From NCBI GenBank assembly GCA_907163375.1, contig CAJQUW010005239.1, positions 124,001 through 188,000 on the forward strand: a DNA stretch of 64,000 bases. The letters run 5' to 3'. This stretch comes from Prostheceraeus crozeri (taxonomy: Eukaryota > Platyhelminthes > Polycladida > Euryleptidae). The notes below the pieces were generated by a model, which was not told the DNA's origin, made no database searches, and saw only the letters and a list, made by a program, of their open reading frames with translations. Below, one piece after another: positions 28,201 through 35,349 of this stretch (position 1 is its first letter; each line of letters begins with the position of its first letter). Both the position numbers and the translations under genes were made by a program.

Positions 28201-31200
28201 TTCATGACGTTACAGACTAAAAACCTTTTATGCATGCTGTGCGTTTGTCATTGACAGAATTGTTCTTAAAATGTTGCAGAGAACTGTCAAACAAGTGGCT
28301 CTGACAAATCTGACTGACTTTAATGGGTTGGATTTGAACTGTGAATATAATTATTACCATGCCACTGCTCAAATAGGATTGGTCTTCGAGGTAGCGACAA
28401 TTACCTCTAAATTTCTTGCTTTTTGCAAGTATCGATGGACCAAATGTTGACCTGTCCATTTGATAATACATCGACTTGAAGAGAATGCCAATTGCGTCAT
28501 CATTATCCTCAATGAAGTTAAAAAGAGTGCTTTGCAACAGGTGTTTCGGTTTCTACAAAGCTTTTGTTGCTAAAAATCTTGTTGAAGAAATTACCACTGA
28601 GCAGTAAAACATGCTACGATCTGCAACTTTTTCATCCTGATGCCAAAAAATCGATCCTGAAAAATCAAATCGATTTTTCCTCCCGAATTTTCCTAGTAAT
28701 CGAGTCTCGAAATCATCGGGAATTCTAGAGAAATCTCGTGTTAAACCCTATTTGCAACCCTGTGCCAATCGCTGTAGTTGGAAACCTAAGAATACCTACA
28801 AAAATCTGTAAAGCGTTTTTTCGAAATAAAGCAAATCAAATCGATCGAAAAATCAGAAAAATTTTTGAAAGCCGAATTTTCCTTTCGACTTTTATCATTT
28901 TGAAAACGAGATTTCCCGTTGCATGAGAGCACGCGAGACTCAAGTTAGAAAATGTCCACTATTTTACAACATCTCAATTTATCACGAAAAGATCTTCAAT
29001 TTTCAATGTGGTAGGATCTAATAGTATGGTGTTCGTAGCAAGACTTTCACCAAATGTACAGTATTAATGACAAACTTCATTGATCTAAATTCTATTATCA
29101 TTCCTTTTGTATAATTTTCTGATGACTTGAAAATATTTTGATATTTTTAATCAGAGAGTAGCATGCCACTGCTAGCACAAAGTATTAACATTCACGAATC
29201 ATTTTGTCTCTCAGATACAGGATATAGCTATTTGTCGATAGCTATGGTTTCCATGCAATCCGGGAAACGGGGCCCTTTGAGTTACCTGCTTGGCGCCAAC
29301 CCACCGACAACTCTCGTTGGCAATACCAATTTGTGGGAATCTGGATATTACAAACTGAGTGAATAGCGAATTCTAGTTGTGTGTCATCTGGTCAATGCAT
29401 CAACTACGAGAACAAATTACAAATGAAAAGTATGGTTAAAGACTAAACTAGAAGAATTGGACTCTATACGTCACGAATAAGACTTCGACAAAATATGAGG
29501 TTTTAGTCGACATTTAAAAGTCCTGGGATAAGATTCTAGAGCTCGCAAATGCAGAGGCAAACAGCTCCAGCATTTGGGCGCAGAAAAAGCAAAATCTCTT
29601 CCTCCAAACGTTGAGCGGCGAATTTAGGTCACTATGAGATCCAATGTTAGCGATGAATACAGAAGAGGGCGGCTTTCGTGTGAAGATGCTCTAAGAAGAG
29701 TACCGTGGGCCTCTGCCCGTGAGAAGAAACCAAAATCAATTTATCACTGTATTGGTGGCCATTGCAATTACTCCAGTAATGGTGTCACATGGCGACTACT
29801 ACAAACGAATCGTGCTTCTGCATTTAGAATGTTTCAAATCCGACGAACCTGGCAGAAAGGATGCCTTGCCCATTTAAAACCGCTTAACCGCGAGGACTAA
29901 TTAACTCTATACGCGAAGCCGTTTTAATAAACTTACGTTATGAATAATTACCCATGCATGATTGCTTCAAAGAACTTTTATTGAGTTAAACAATAAATTC
30001 GTCTATTTTCAGGAACCTGCATCTTGTAAAAATCTTTCGCGTGGTGCTACCTATAACAGTCATCAGGACAAATGACTGGTTCTGATGTGCACTGCGGACA
30101 GTAGAACAAATAAGTCTCACTTCTAGAGACTGCGCGGAAAGCTTCGAGACATGTATTGCTCGGCGTAGATGTTGGTTTGTGAACGATGTACTTATAATAT
30201 CATAAGTCAAAACAATTTGTACTAATGTGTGAAATTACTCACATCATTTAAAGTCCAGGTTCAGCAGTAAAAAGTAAGGAAAGTATGCATAGGTAATGTA
30301 CTATCAAGTGGTGCTTCATCATCACTGGTTGAAATAAATCCCGTCGATTAACGGACGCGTGATCACGATCATTGTGGCTGTTGAAGCAATGAAATCAATG
30401 GAAATTCGTCATCGGATATTCTCCCTCTATGCACTCGAGGACATATCTTCGTCGTCAGATTCAGAAATGTCCACATCTTCGGGAATAGGTCGACCAAATA
30501 GTTTGACTTAGGCTATTTGCGATGCAATGCGTTCTGGAGGCATAATTTTCGTTGTGTCGATGTGTTGAGCGGCAGACACTAAATGATTTCGGTACTTCCA
30601 TTCTCCCCCCCATATTTTCCAATGCTTCCAAATTCATCGAATTTCGTCAAACTTAATCACATTGGATTTTGAATAGACTTCATCTGTCACTGAGTGATAG
30701 CACAACACCACTGAGAAGTATTAATTGACCCCTGAGGTGATAGATTGGTCCCTTGGATACTCAGTTAGAATGCAAGATACAGCTGTCCTGTGATCATGAA
30801 CTTCGTGGGATTGCTGTCTTCATTCTGCAGCTTCCAAAATCCCGGAAAATCTCGTTCCCGGGATTGAGCAGAATCGTAAATATCCTATTGCAAGGCATTG
30901 ATATTTATTAAAAGCATGGGATGCCGGAAGGGATTGTAATTCCGGGATTCTATGGGCTTGTGCAAATCCCGAAATCCCAGGATCTATTTATCAATTTAAT
31001 TGTTATTTTAGTAGTGATTTATAGATGTTTTACTGCTTCGCTAATGGAAACCGAATAGATTTTCAAATACTTTACGATCTCTTTCTTTGAATTTCTAATT
31101 CAATATTGTAGCCTGTATATATTTCAGTTGTGTCAGTATACTTCTATCTATGTGACTATATATACTTGCGTCCTTCTGTGTTTTCTAATCATATGCACAG

Positions 31201-33832
31201 GGTAGAGATTCCACAAATATGCTATGACAAAGCACATGTGTGCTGTTAATATGGGGTACCGGGATGTGGGAATAGAAGATAGTCGTACTTGCCAAAAGTC
31301 AATTTTCTGACAACATTGCAATTGACAAATCGACTTAGAGTTTATTCTGCTTTATGCACACATTGATAGCGGCAACGTTGAGAATAACAGAGAAAAGTTT
31401 CGAATTACTGATTTTCGCAGTTTCAATCTGCAATTTCCTGAGATTCATGATTGGTAGAGTGAAGACCCGGAATAAGAGCCTGCCTACAAAATCCCGACTT
31501 TTCTTGATCCCGGGATTCGGGATTGCAAGCTCTGACCCGGGATCGAGATTGACAAAATATAAGCATACCAGCTGAAGCTAAAGCAAATTGGCGAGATAAT
31601 CAAAATCACAACTATCAATTCCTCAATACATTGCACTAGCACATTGAGATTCCGAAATCCCAAGCCCGGGATTGCTCGATTGAAGAATCTTTATATGCAT
31701 TTTGATCGTAAGCTAAGCTAATGCTGTGAACAACAACTGGTGAAATGAGAGTCATTCTTCCCGAACAAACTAATCGCGGGATTGAGTTAAACAGAGGCTA
31801 ATAATGCAAACAAAACTGTGGTCTAGTGAACAATTCGCCGCCTAGAGATATTAATCTCGAGGATTACCTCGATTCCTAATCCTAGTATTGTATAGGCTTA
31901 CTTCGTCAATGCCCATCTTCAAATTTGGTCATACTTTCAAATATTATTAGCTTTGGCAAATGACAAGCTCAAATTTAAGTCTCGCCCTTTATTCAAAAGC
32001 CTCATCAATGGATTATTAAAAACTTAAAGTTGACGATTAATAAAAATGTGAAAACTCTTTATCTATCGTGCATGGATTTCTGATAGTTTTATCTTCACCA
32101 ATTTGTCTTACTTTAAACGGAATACAGCTAAATTGTTAATTTCTCAATCCGGGGATTTTGACCCTCCAATCCCTGGATTGACAGTCCCGGGATTGGAATC
32201 CCTACTGCAGCTACAGTGAACGGCAAAGCAAGTGCTGGGAACTTTCTGCAAACCAGAGGAATTTTATGCACTCAATGCTTTTGCGAAGGTAGTGAGACTG
32301 CATTAAGGACCAAGAGAAGATCGCTGACGATGCAACACTCGAGGATGTCAACAACAAAAATGTGGGGGGAAGAATAGAAGTACCATGATTTCATTCAGTG
32401 AGGCACTTATTGATTTCTACCAAGGTTGTAAATGATGGAAAGATTAGGAGTCATCACGACCTTGAAAATCACGAGACGCATCGATCAAAAATCTTGCATC
32501 TGCAAGTCAGTCAACTGCAGCCAACGGACCGAATTGTAGAGCTGTGCACGCATCTGTCAGGCAAGCATGCATCCTCATAGGCTCGTTTACAATAAGATTC
32601 AAGTTAGCAAAGACGGGTATTACTGGTTGACCGCATCTGACGAGAAAATATTTGTCGACGGGTGTTACCCGCTATGGGAAGCTATCCCGCTATCGATTCT
32701 GATGAATGGCAAGTCTTTTACTATTTGTTAATGCTGGTGGTCGCTGTCGGGCTATTGCAATTACATGTACCTCTTCATTCCGAAGGGCGTTGTTATAACT
32801 TGAGTATAGTTTCTGTATTAAGGATATTTTAATGCTTTCTCTTCGATACTGAGTATATTGAGGAACTAGGTTACTTTTGATAGTTACATCTCATTATCGG
32901 TGGACCTGTTTGCCATTTGCTTAGCCAATGTCGTACTATTTAGCATACGGATGATGCAGGATGCGGTTTGTAGCATTTAGTATTTTTTTCAGATAGGTCC
33001 CTATTTTAGCGTGATTTCAAGATGTTTTCTAGTACAGCGCATGAGAATGGATAAATAGTCTGTCAACTCATATTTCATAGAATTGGAGAAAAGAAGTAAT
33101 TTCGACAATTTATGAAACTTTCTTGCATTGTATTCTTAAAAAATCACTCTATGTGAATGCGCAAGCTTTATTTCCCAAACTTCTTGGATGAAAATAGATG
33201 CAAAAGAGGTGTTTCTTCAAACTTTATTTATGAAACAAAGTCATTTCGCTGACAATCAACTGTTCAACTGAAAAATTAAATTTTGATCAGTGTACAATTA
33301 TTTTAAAACACGCATGCAAAGCTTATCTTTTCGCATTCATTTCTAAAATGATACTTCAAGTTTTGCTAATAATGAGGAAATGAATACTGAAAGTAAGCAG
33401 TCAATTGCACTAAGGAGGGCAATAGTGTGTAAGATAGATTGCTTTTTGACAAGAATTGTTGTTGTTTCATGGATATCAGATGCGTGAATTTATCTGCATT
33501 TTTTTGCAGTACGGAACTCGATCCAGTCTTGAACTTCGCGCAATTTTAAGAAAAAGGAAGCAGGTCGCCGACAGCTTTATAGACACCGATAATTCTGATC
33601 AGCAAATCACCGACGGTGAGTAGAATTCTTAAGTAGAAGCAAATACCTGAAACTGCTATCAATTGGACTTTACGAATCTGCCGAACGAGTCGCGAAACTA
33701 TTCCCTTCCGTTCCAGTGGATCTCCTTTCCTTATCCAGTTCCGAAAACACGGCTCAACAAGTCGTAAACACGTCGTCCTCGTCCATCGAAGATCATTTGA
33801 TGGCCGAATTTCGAGCTTTTATGTGGTACTGA
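4132..33832 (+). CDS. EPS8: EPS8-like gene, 3' part (six exons)
   Basis: EPS8 proteins regulate actin by capping and bundling filaments and link receptor signalling to Rac. The usual order is PTB, SH3, a proline-rich linker and a C-terminal effector/SAM-PNT-like domain. Six exons (4132-4258, 18193-18237, 20486-20642, 22982-23117, 33510-33615, 33717-33832) have AG/GT borders and mutually consistent phases. They sum to 687 nt, 228 codons plus stop. The diagnostic piece spans exons 3-5: VVSEWLKVKGFTERTVSIL, then NGAALF and LDSLLTVQKN, which follow the EPS8 pattern (AWL-x-AKGFS, NGAQLF, ITVQK). SSLELRAILRKRKQ then matches the family's SELQ-x-IM-x-R segment. The PTB and SH3 exons must lie left of the window. 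The gene looks functional; its introns are full of mobile elements. Confidence 0.88.
5146..5184. repeat. Perfect 15-bp-stem hairpin
   Basis: The arms CATAGTCAAGGAATA and TATTCCTTGACTATG flank a 9-nt loop (cgagacact). It is an isolated perfect palindrome in an EPS8 intron with no coding frame around it. It could be the remains of a tiny fold-back element or an intronic RNA hairpin. Confidence 0.8.
5519..5824 (-). repeat. Left inverted arm of the Penelope-like element
   Basis: The reverse complement of 7594-7899, with about two mismatches found in the parts compared. The first nine codons of the open frame at 5796 lie in this arm and are antisense 3' UTR, not protein. Confidence 0.9.
5825..7601 (+). 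pseudogene. Penelope-type reverse transcriptase / GIY-YIG endonuclease, 5'-truncated
   Basis: The protein would copy the element's RNA and nick the target. Visible RT motifs are IIILPADKGNAVVIM, LYGLPKVHKTGNPLRPIIS, LLLSLDINSLFTNVP, DGIAMGSSLS and LWYRYVDDIIVHW (YVDD box near 6703-6714), then LPFLDILI and YRKPTHTNLYLN. The C-terminal nuclease reads FGVVYRLNCTDDCCGWSYVG, then SSRTVEERVKEHRR. The N-terminal part found in full-length Penelope proteins is absent. It is broken about twice, so this copy is non-autonomous. Confidence 0.9.
7594..7899 (+). repeat. Right inverted arm (3' UTR) of the Penelope-like element
   Basis: It begins at the stop codon region of the element's protein and pairs with 5519-5824. 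Confidence 0.9.
8013..8225 (+). mobile_element. tRNA-derived SINE-like sequence
   Basis: An A-box-like TAGTTCAGTTGGTTAAAG at 8020-8037 and a B-box-like GGTTCGATTC at 8071-8080 have tRNA-like spacing. A 4-bp anticodon stem (CGAC/GTTG) and part of a T stem can be drawn. The acceptor stem is off register by about one base, so it is not a working tRNA. About 140 bases of unrelated tail follow. This fits a tRNA-derived SINE or tRNA pseudogene; the 3' limit is uncertain. Confidence 0.45.
8226..10139. other. EPS8 intron sequence, no gene seen
   Basis: AT-rich intronic DNA. I see no coding stretch longer than chance, no splice-bounded exon in phase with the EPS8 chain, and no repeat I can name. Confidence 0.6.
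10140..10650 (-). mobile_element. Tc1-like transposase fossil
   Basis: On the minus strand, fragments in several frames match Tc1-type transposase. SMSPDLDVIENIWSVIG (near 10400-10345) is the third catalytic region (family SPDLNPIENLW). DSMRRRKNTV and IDGHGGSTKC (near 10225-10165) match the C-terminal SMPRR and D-A/G-x-GGHT-x-Y signatures. Many stops and shifts show great age. No inverted repeats or TA duplications were found. The 189-codon plus-strand frame over it is its shadow. Confidence 0.6.
10651..15610. other. EPS8 intron, mostly featureless
   Basis: A C/T-rich, less AT-rich patch at about 10,680-11,010 could be an old LINE end on the minus strand, but I could not match it. The remainder is AT-rich, with only short open frames. 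Confidence 0.5.
15611..16424. repeat. Inverted-repeat element of 814 bp (MITE-like)
   Basis: Arms of about 75-85 bp, 15611-15685 and 16340-16424, begin TTGAGAAGGCGGAAGTCATT and are complementary with scattered differences and one small length difference. The interior of about 650 bp has no open frame of note. No clear target duplication was seen, so the transposon family is unknown. Confidence 0.6.
16425..18192. other. EPS8 intron; possible hAT-type end near 16,860-16,955
   Basis: A cluster of GGATTCG repeats ends in gcgcccagccct, whose complement (AGGGCTGGGCGC) resembles a common hAT-type terminus. The matching second end was not found. The rest is AT-rich with no gene visible. Confidence 0.3.
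18193..18237 (+). CDS. EPS8: EPS8-like exon B: 45-nt micro-exon
   Basis: The acceptor is ccatttgcacag and the donor gtgagt. It encodes TSESSGTRQSLYDS with two bases of the previous codon in front and one base of the next behind. Its length is divisible by three and its phase fits exons A and C, so it could be skipped without changing frame. It is serine-rich and has no known domain. It is short enough to be missed by gene finders. Confidence 0.7.
18238..19621. other. EPS8 intron, no gene seen
   Basis: AT-rich with short chance frames only; no exon in phase and no named repeat. Confidence 0.6.
19622..19832. repeat. 211-bp near-perfect palindrome (fold-back element)
   Basis: The outer 52 bases of each arm (from tagtacttcaaaatgcc inward to acaggcc) are exact complements. 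The inner 40 bases are complementary with a few changes, and a short unpaired centre of roughly 20 bases remains. The inner arms carry their own hairpin CGAGCG-CTT-CGCTCG, twice. Overlapping open frames on both strands are by-products of the symmetry. No target duplication is obvious. Confidence 0.9.
19833..20485. other. EPS8 intron remainder, no gene seen
   Basis: No recognisable element. Only short frames are present. Confidence 0.55.
20486..20642 (+). CDS. EPS8: EPS8-like exon C: linker and start of SAM/PNT-like domain
   Basis: The acceptor is tttcaatccacag and the donor CG|gtaagc. It encodes HAEELTNELKQKITLG (compare the conserved EPS8 ELxxELQxxLTxG helix), then a basic RVIKRPK segment, then VVSEWLKVKGFTE, which opens the C-terminal SAM/PNT-like domain. 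The helical linker region is the part of EPS8 known to act in actin capping. It starts and ends in phase with its neighbours. Confidence 0.88.
20643..22981. other. EPS8 intron between exons C and D
   Basis: AT-rich, with a TA-rich simple repeat at about 20,808-20,835. A short inverted pair occurs at about 22,735-22,760 and 22,785-22,810 (cgtcgtcaggcgagtg against cgtctgacgatcgaacg), of unknown meaning. No exon or named element is seen. Confidence 0.5.
22982..23117 (+). CDS. EPS8: EPS8-like exon D: core of SAM/PNT-like domain
   Basis: The acceptor is ttttctcttcag and the donor GGG|gtgagt. The one leading base completes an Arg codon with exon C. It encodes TVSILSGKNGAALFRMKRYE and LDSLLTVQKNICG, aligned by eye with EPS8 LT-x-SLGVLNGAQLFSLNKDEL and ITVQK. 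The upstream in-frame sequence in the open frame from 22887 is intron read-through. Confidence 0.88.
23450..23745 (+). mobile_element. LINE reverse-transcriptase C-terminal fragment
   Basis: The reading KTLVRSVLTYGCESLYDNET (about 23461-23520), then FEISALRRIMRVK (about 23547-23585) and RWLGHTLRRESHSILRTTYK (about 23660-23720), matches the LINE ORF2 C-terminus (SVLLYGCETW, F-x-LRRIL-x-V, RWLGHVLRR). It contains in-frame stops, so it is an old 3' fragment in the EPS8 intron. The 112-codon minus-strand frame here is its shadow. Confidence 0.7.
24050..25593. mobile_element. hAT-like non-autonomous element, family 1 copy A (1,544 bp)
   Basis: The ends are CAGGATTTCGGAGCCG on the left and its near complement (ending CGGCTCCGAAACCCTG) on the right. 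Flanks atgagtca (24042-24049) and atgcgtca (25594-25601) agree at 7 of 8 positions, as for hAT target duplications. There is no transposase frame inside. Long stretches are shared with 40834-42261, for example gactttcacagaatgatgta and aagggttttcaaaagcttca. GC-rich ggctccg motifs cluster at both ends. Confidence 0.8.
25602..26812. other. EPS8 intron, no gene seen
   Basis: AT-rich; no recognisable element or exon. Confidence 0.55.
26813..27610. repeat. 798-bp inverted-repeat element (MITE-like)
   Basis: Arms of about 165 bp, 26813-26980 and 27445-27610, start ACTACAGAGCTG and are highly complementary; both carry the stretch gaaattcaatcgattctcat. The interior has no coding frame worth noting. 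Flanking target duplication was not found, so the class is unknown. Confidence 0.75.
27712..27781 (+). repeat. Direct repeat, unit 1
   Basis: About 70 bases starting AGCGACAATTATCTCTAAAT recur at 28393-28462 with about 7 differences. It is part of a larger unnamed repeat or a local duplication. Confidence 0.8.
28393..28462 (+). repeat. Direct repeat, unit 2
   Basis: It starts AGCGACAATTACCTCTAAAT; see 27712-27781. The 680-bp spacing holds no gene. Confidence 0.8.
28463..30833. other. EPS8 intron; unassigned coding-like patch at 29,470-29,900
   Basis: The patch at about 29,470-29,900 is less AT-rich, holds an 88-codon frame (29634-29900), and is followed by an AATAAA at about 29,927. It looks like an old processed mRNA or LINE piece, but I recognise no family and it does not join the EPS8 frame. 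The remainder is featureless. Confidence 0.35.
30834..32204. mobile_element. hAT-like non-autonomous element rich in CCCGGGATT motifs (1,371 bp)
   Basis: An exact 8-bp direct repeat, CTGCAGCT, flanks it (30826-30833 and 32205-32212). Left end TCCAAAATCCCGG and right end, read inward, TAGGGATTCCAATCCCGGG are related inverted sequences. The motif CCCGGGATT and variants recur at both ends and in the middle in both orientations, like the subterminal transposase-binding clusters of hAT elements. It has no transposase frame. The left end seems to lack a few terminal bases. Confidence 0.6.
32213..33509. other. EPS8 intron, no gene seen
   Basis: AT-rich; only short frames and no repeat that I can name. 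Confidence 0.55.
33510..33615 (+). CDS. EPS8: EPS8-like exon E: C-terminal helix
   Basis: The acceptor is tgcatttttttgcag and the donor GACG|gtgagt. It encodes YGTRSSLELRAILRKRKQ followed by an acidic FIDTDNSDQQ segment, like the SSELQEIMRRRQEKI and acidic tail of vertebrate EPS8. The preceding intron is about 10.4 kb and holds two hAT-like elements and a fold-back repeat. Confidence 0.85.
33717..33832 (+). CDS. EPS8: EPS8-like exon F: last exon and stop
   Basis: The intron before it is only 101 bp, with a strong acceptor (ttcccttccgttccag). The frame reads VDLLSLSSSENTAQQVVNTS, then a run of serines, then MAEFRAFMWY and TGA at 33830-33832. This tail goes beyond the part of EPS8 I can align and may be lineage-specific. 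No canonical AATAAA was seen in the next few hundred bases, so the poly(A) site is not placed. Confidence 0.75.
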
Positions 33833-35349
33833 TTTTCCTTGTCGTTACACATACGTAGTCTGACACCACAGTGGCCTAAAAATTGCCATGCACCTTGCAT
33901 GTACTGACCTGGAGAAAACTGGAGCACAAAGCAGCGATGATCCAAAATATGAGCACCTTGATTGATTTCTGAAACATTTTAGATTTATGCTTGAATGAAG
34001 TTGTAATACAGATAGCATGACAGCAATATAACTTAAAGCTAACAATTAATGATACTTTTAGCAAATAATCAATTTAAAATATCAGATTTCGAAATATTAA
34101 TGAAATTTAGAAATGATCTGAAATTATTTTGTTATTAAAATAGTTGTTGCTAGAAACAGTTTGTCCAAAACCATTGTCACTGCTTAATAAGCACACACAG
34201 CACTGCATCTGTGTACTACTACATTTTACAGAATGCAGTATAGGTTACAATGATTTTTGTAAGTCTGTATACCAAACCGTTTGAACTTTTACTAAACCAT
34301 TTTCCTTCTTTTGATTCGTATCTCATATTTATTTCGCATTCTGTCATTGAGGAATGGTGATAGTATGTTTCTAAATTTCGTTTATTATACATAGGGTGAT
34401 TATTTTCATGTCCCTGTCTTAAAATGTAATCGATAAAATATTTCATTAGATCAAAGGTTGGAATAGAAAAGGGTAATAGTTTCCATTTACCAACAAGCAG
34501 AGATCTTCAATCAAAGGGTTTTCAAAATTTGCATACTAAATTCTACTATTGCCATCATATCAAGATGCATTTCGGGAAAAATTAGGATGGGTTGCCTCCG
34601 CGTGCTCCAAAAATGTTTTATGTTCCTATGGTCTAGCGACACATCAAACTCAAAATGACTTGCCACACAATTATATGATAGCCACGTAAAGGCCTTCTAG
34701 ACCACCAGCAAAATTATATGCTATATTAAAATACTAAACTACTAAAATTTGGCAATTTTGAAAATTCTGGGGAGTGTCACACAAAAATTAATCATTGTTT
34801 TGAAATACCTTTTGAACGGAATTACGCAGTACTTCCTCTCACTATAATTTGCCATAATTTTTCTTCATAACTAATGTAAGGGTATGAGCTTGATGCATAT
34901 TCAGGTTCTGTAATCAACCAATTAAGTAACTATTTCAGCACTTTCAGGAACTTCTATAGCAATTTTTTAAACAGAATTATCATCCGCTCCTTGATAATGA
35001 AACGTGAACACCACATAGCCCCCACAGAGAATATGCGCGAGTTCTGAGCTTGTTTTCTGAAGCGGTGTGATAATTTTGATCCAGATGCTCAGCCTGCCGA
35101 TTCCCAGTATTATTCTCGGTAGTCGACCCTTTAAAGATCAAAACATTAATGGGTTGAGCACTTATTTTGTGTATGTCTTTATGTAATCAAATAGAAAATG
35201 AATGTAGCGGCGGTCAAGCGCTTGTTGTTTTTATCCACCATTGTTTCAAAAACATTTAGTAATATATACTTTACGTCCGCACGTTGCCTTTTCCAGTTCT
35301 ATTGGGTTAGAGATTTTTAATGAATATATGTCTCCTGTTATATGTGTTA
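33833..35349. other. EPS8 3' UTR and intergenic DNA
   Basis: It begins with the 3' untranslated part of the EPS8-like gene, whose end I could not place. No other gene or named repeat is visible before the LINE. Confidence 0.5.

Noticed and set aside
29634-29900. 88-codon frame with a following AATAAA
   Set aside because: No recognisable domain and no splice partners; other frames in the same patch look equally coding-like, so it is probably an old retrocopy or LINE piece.
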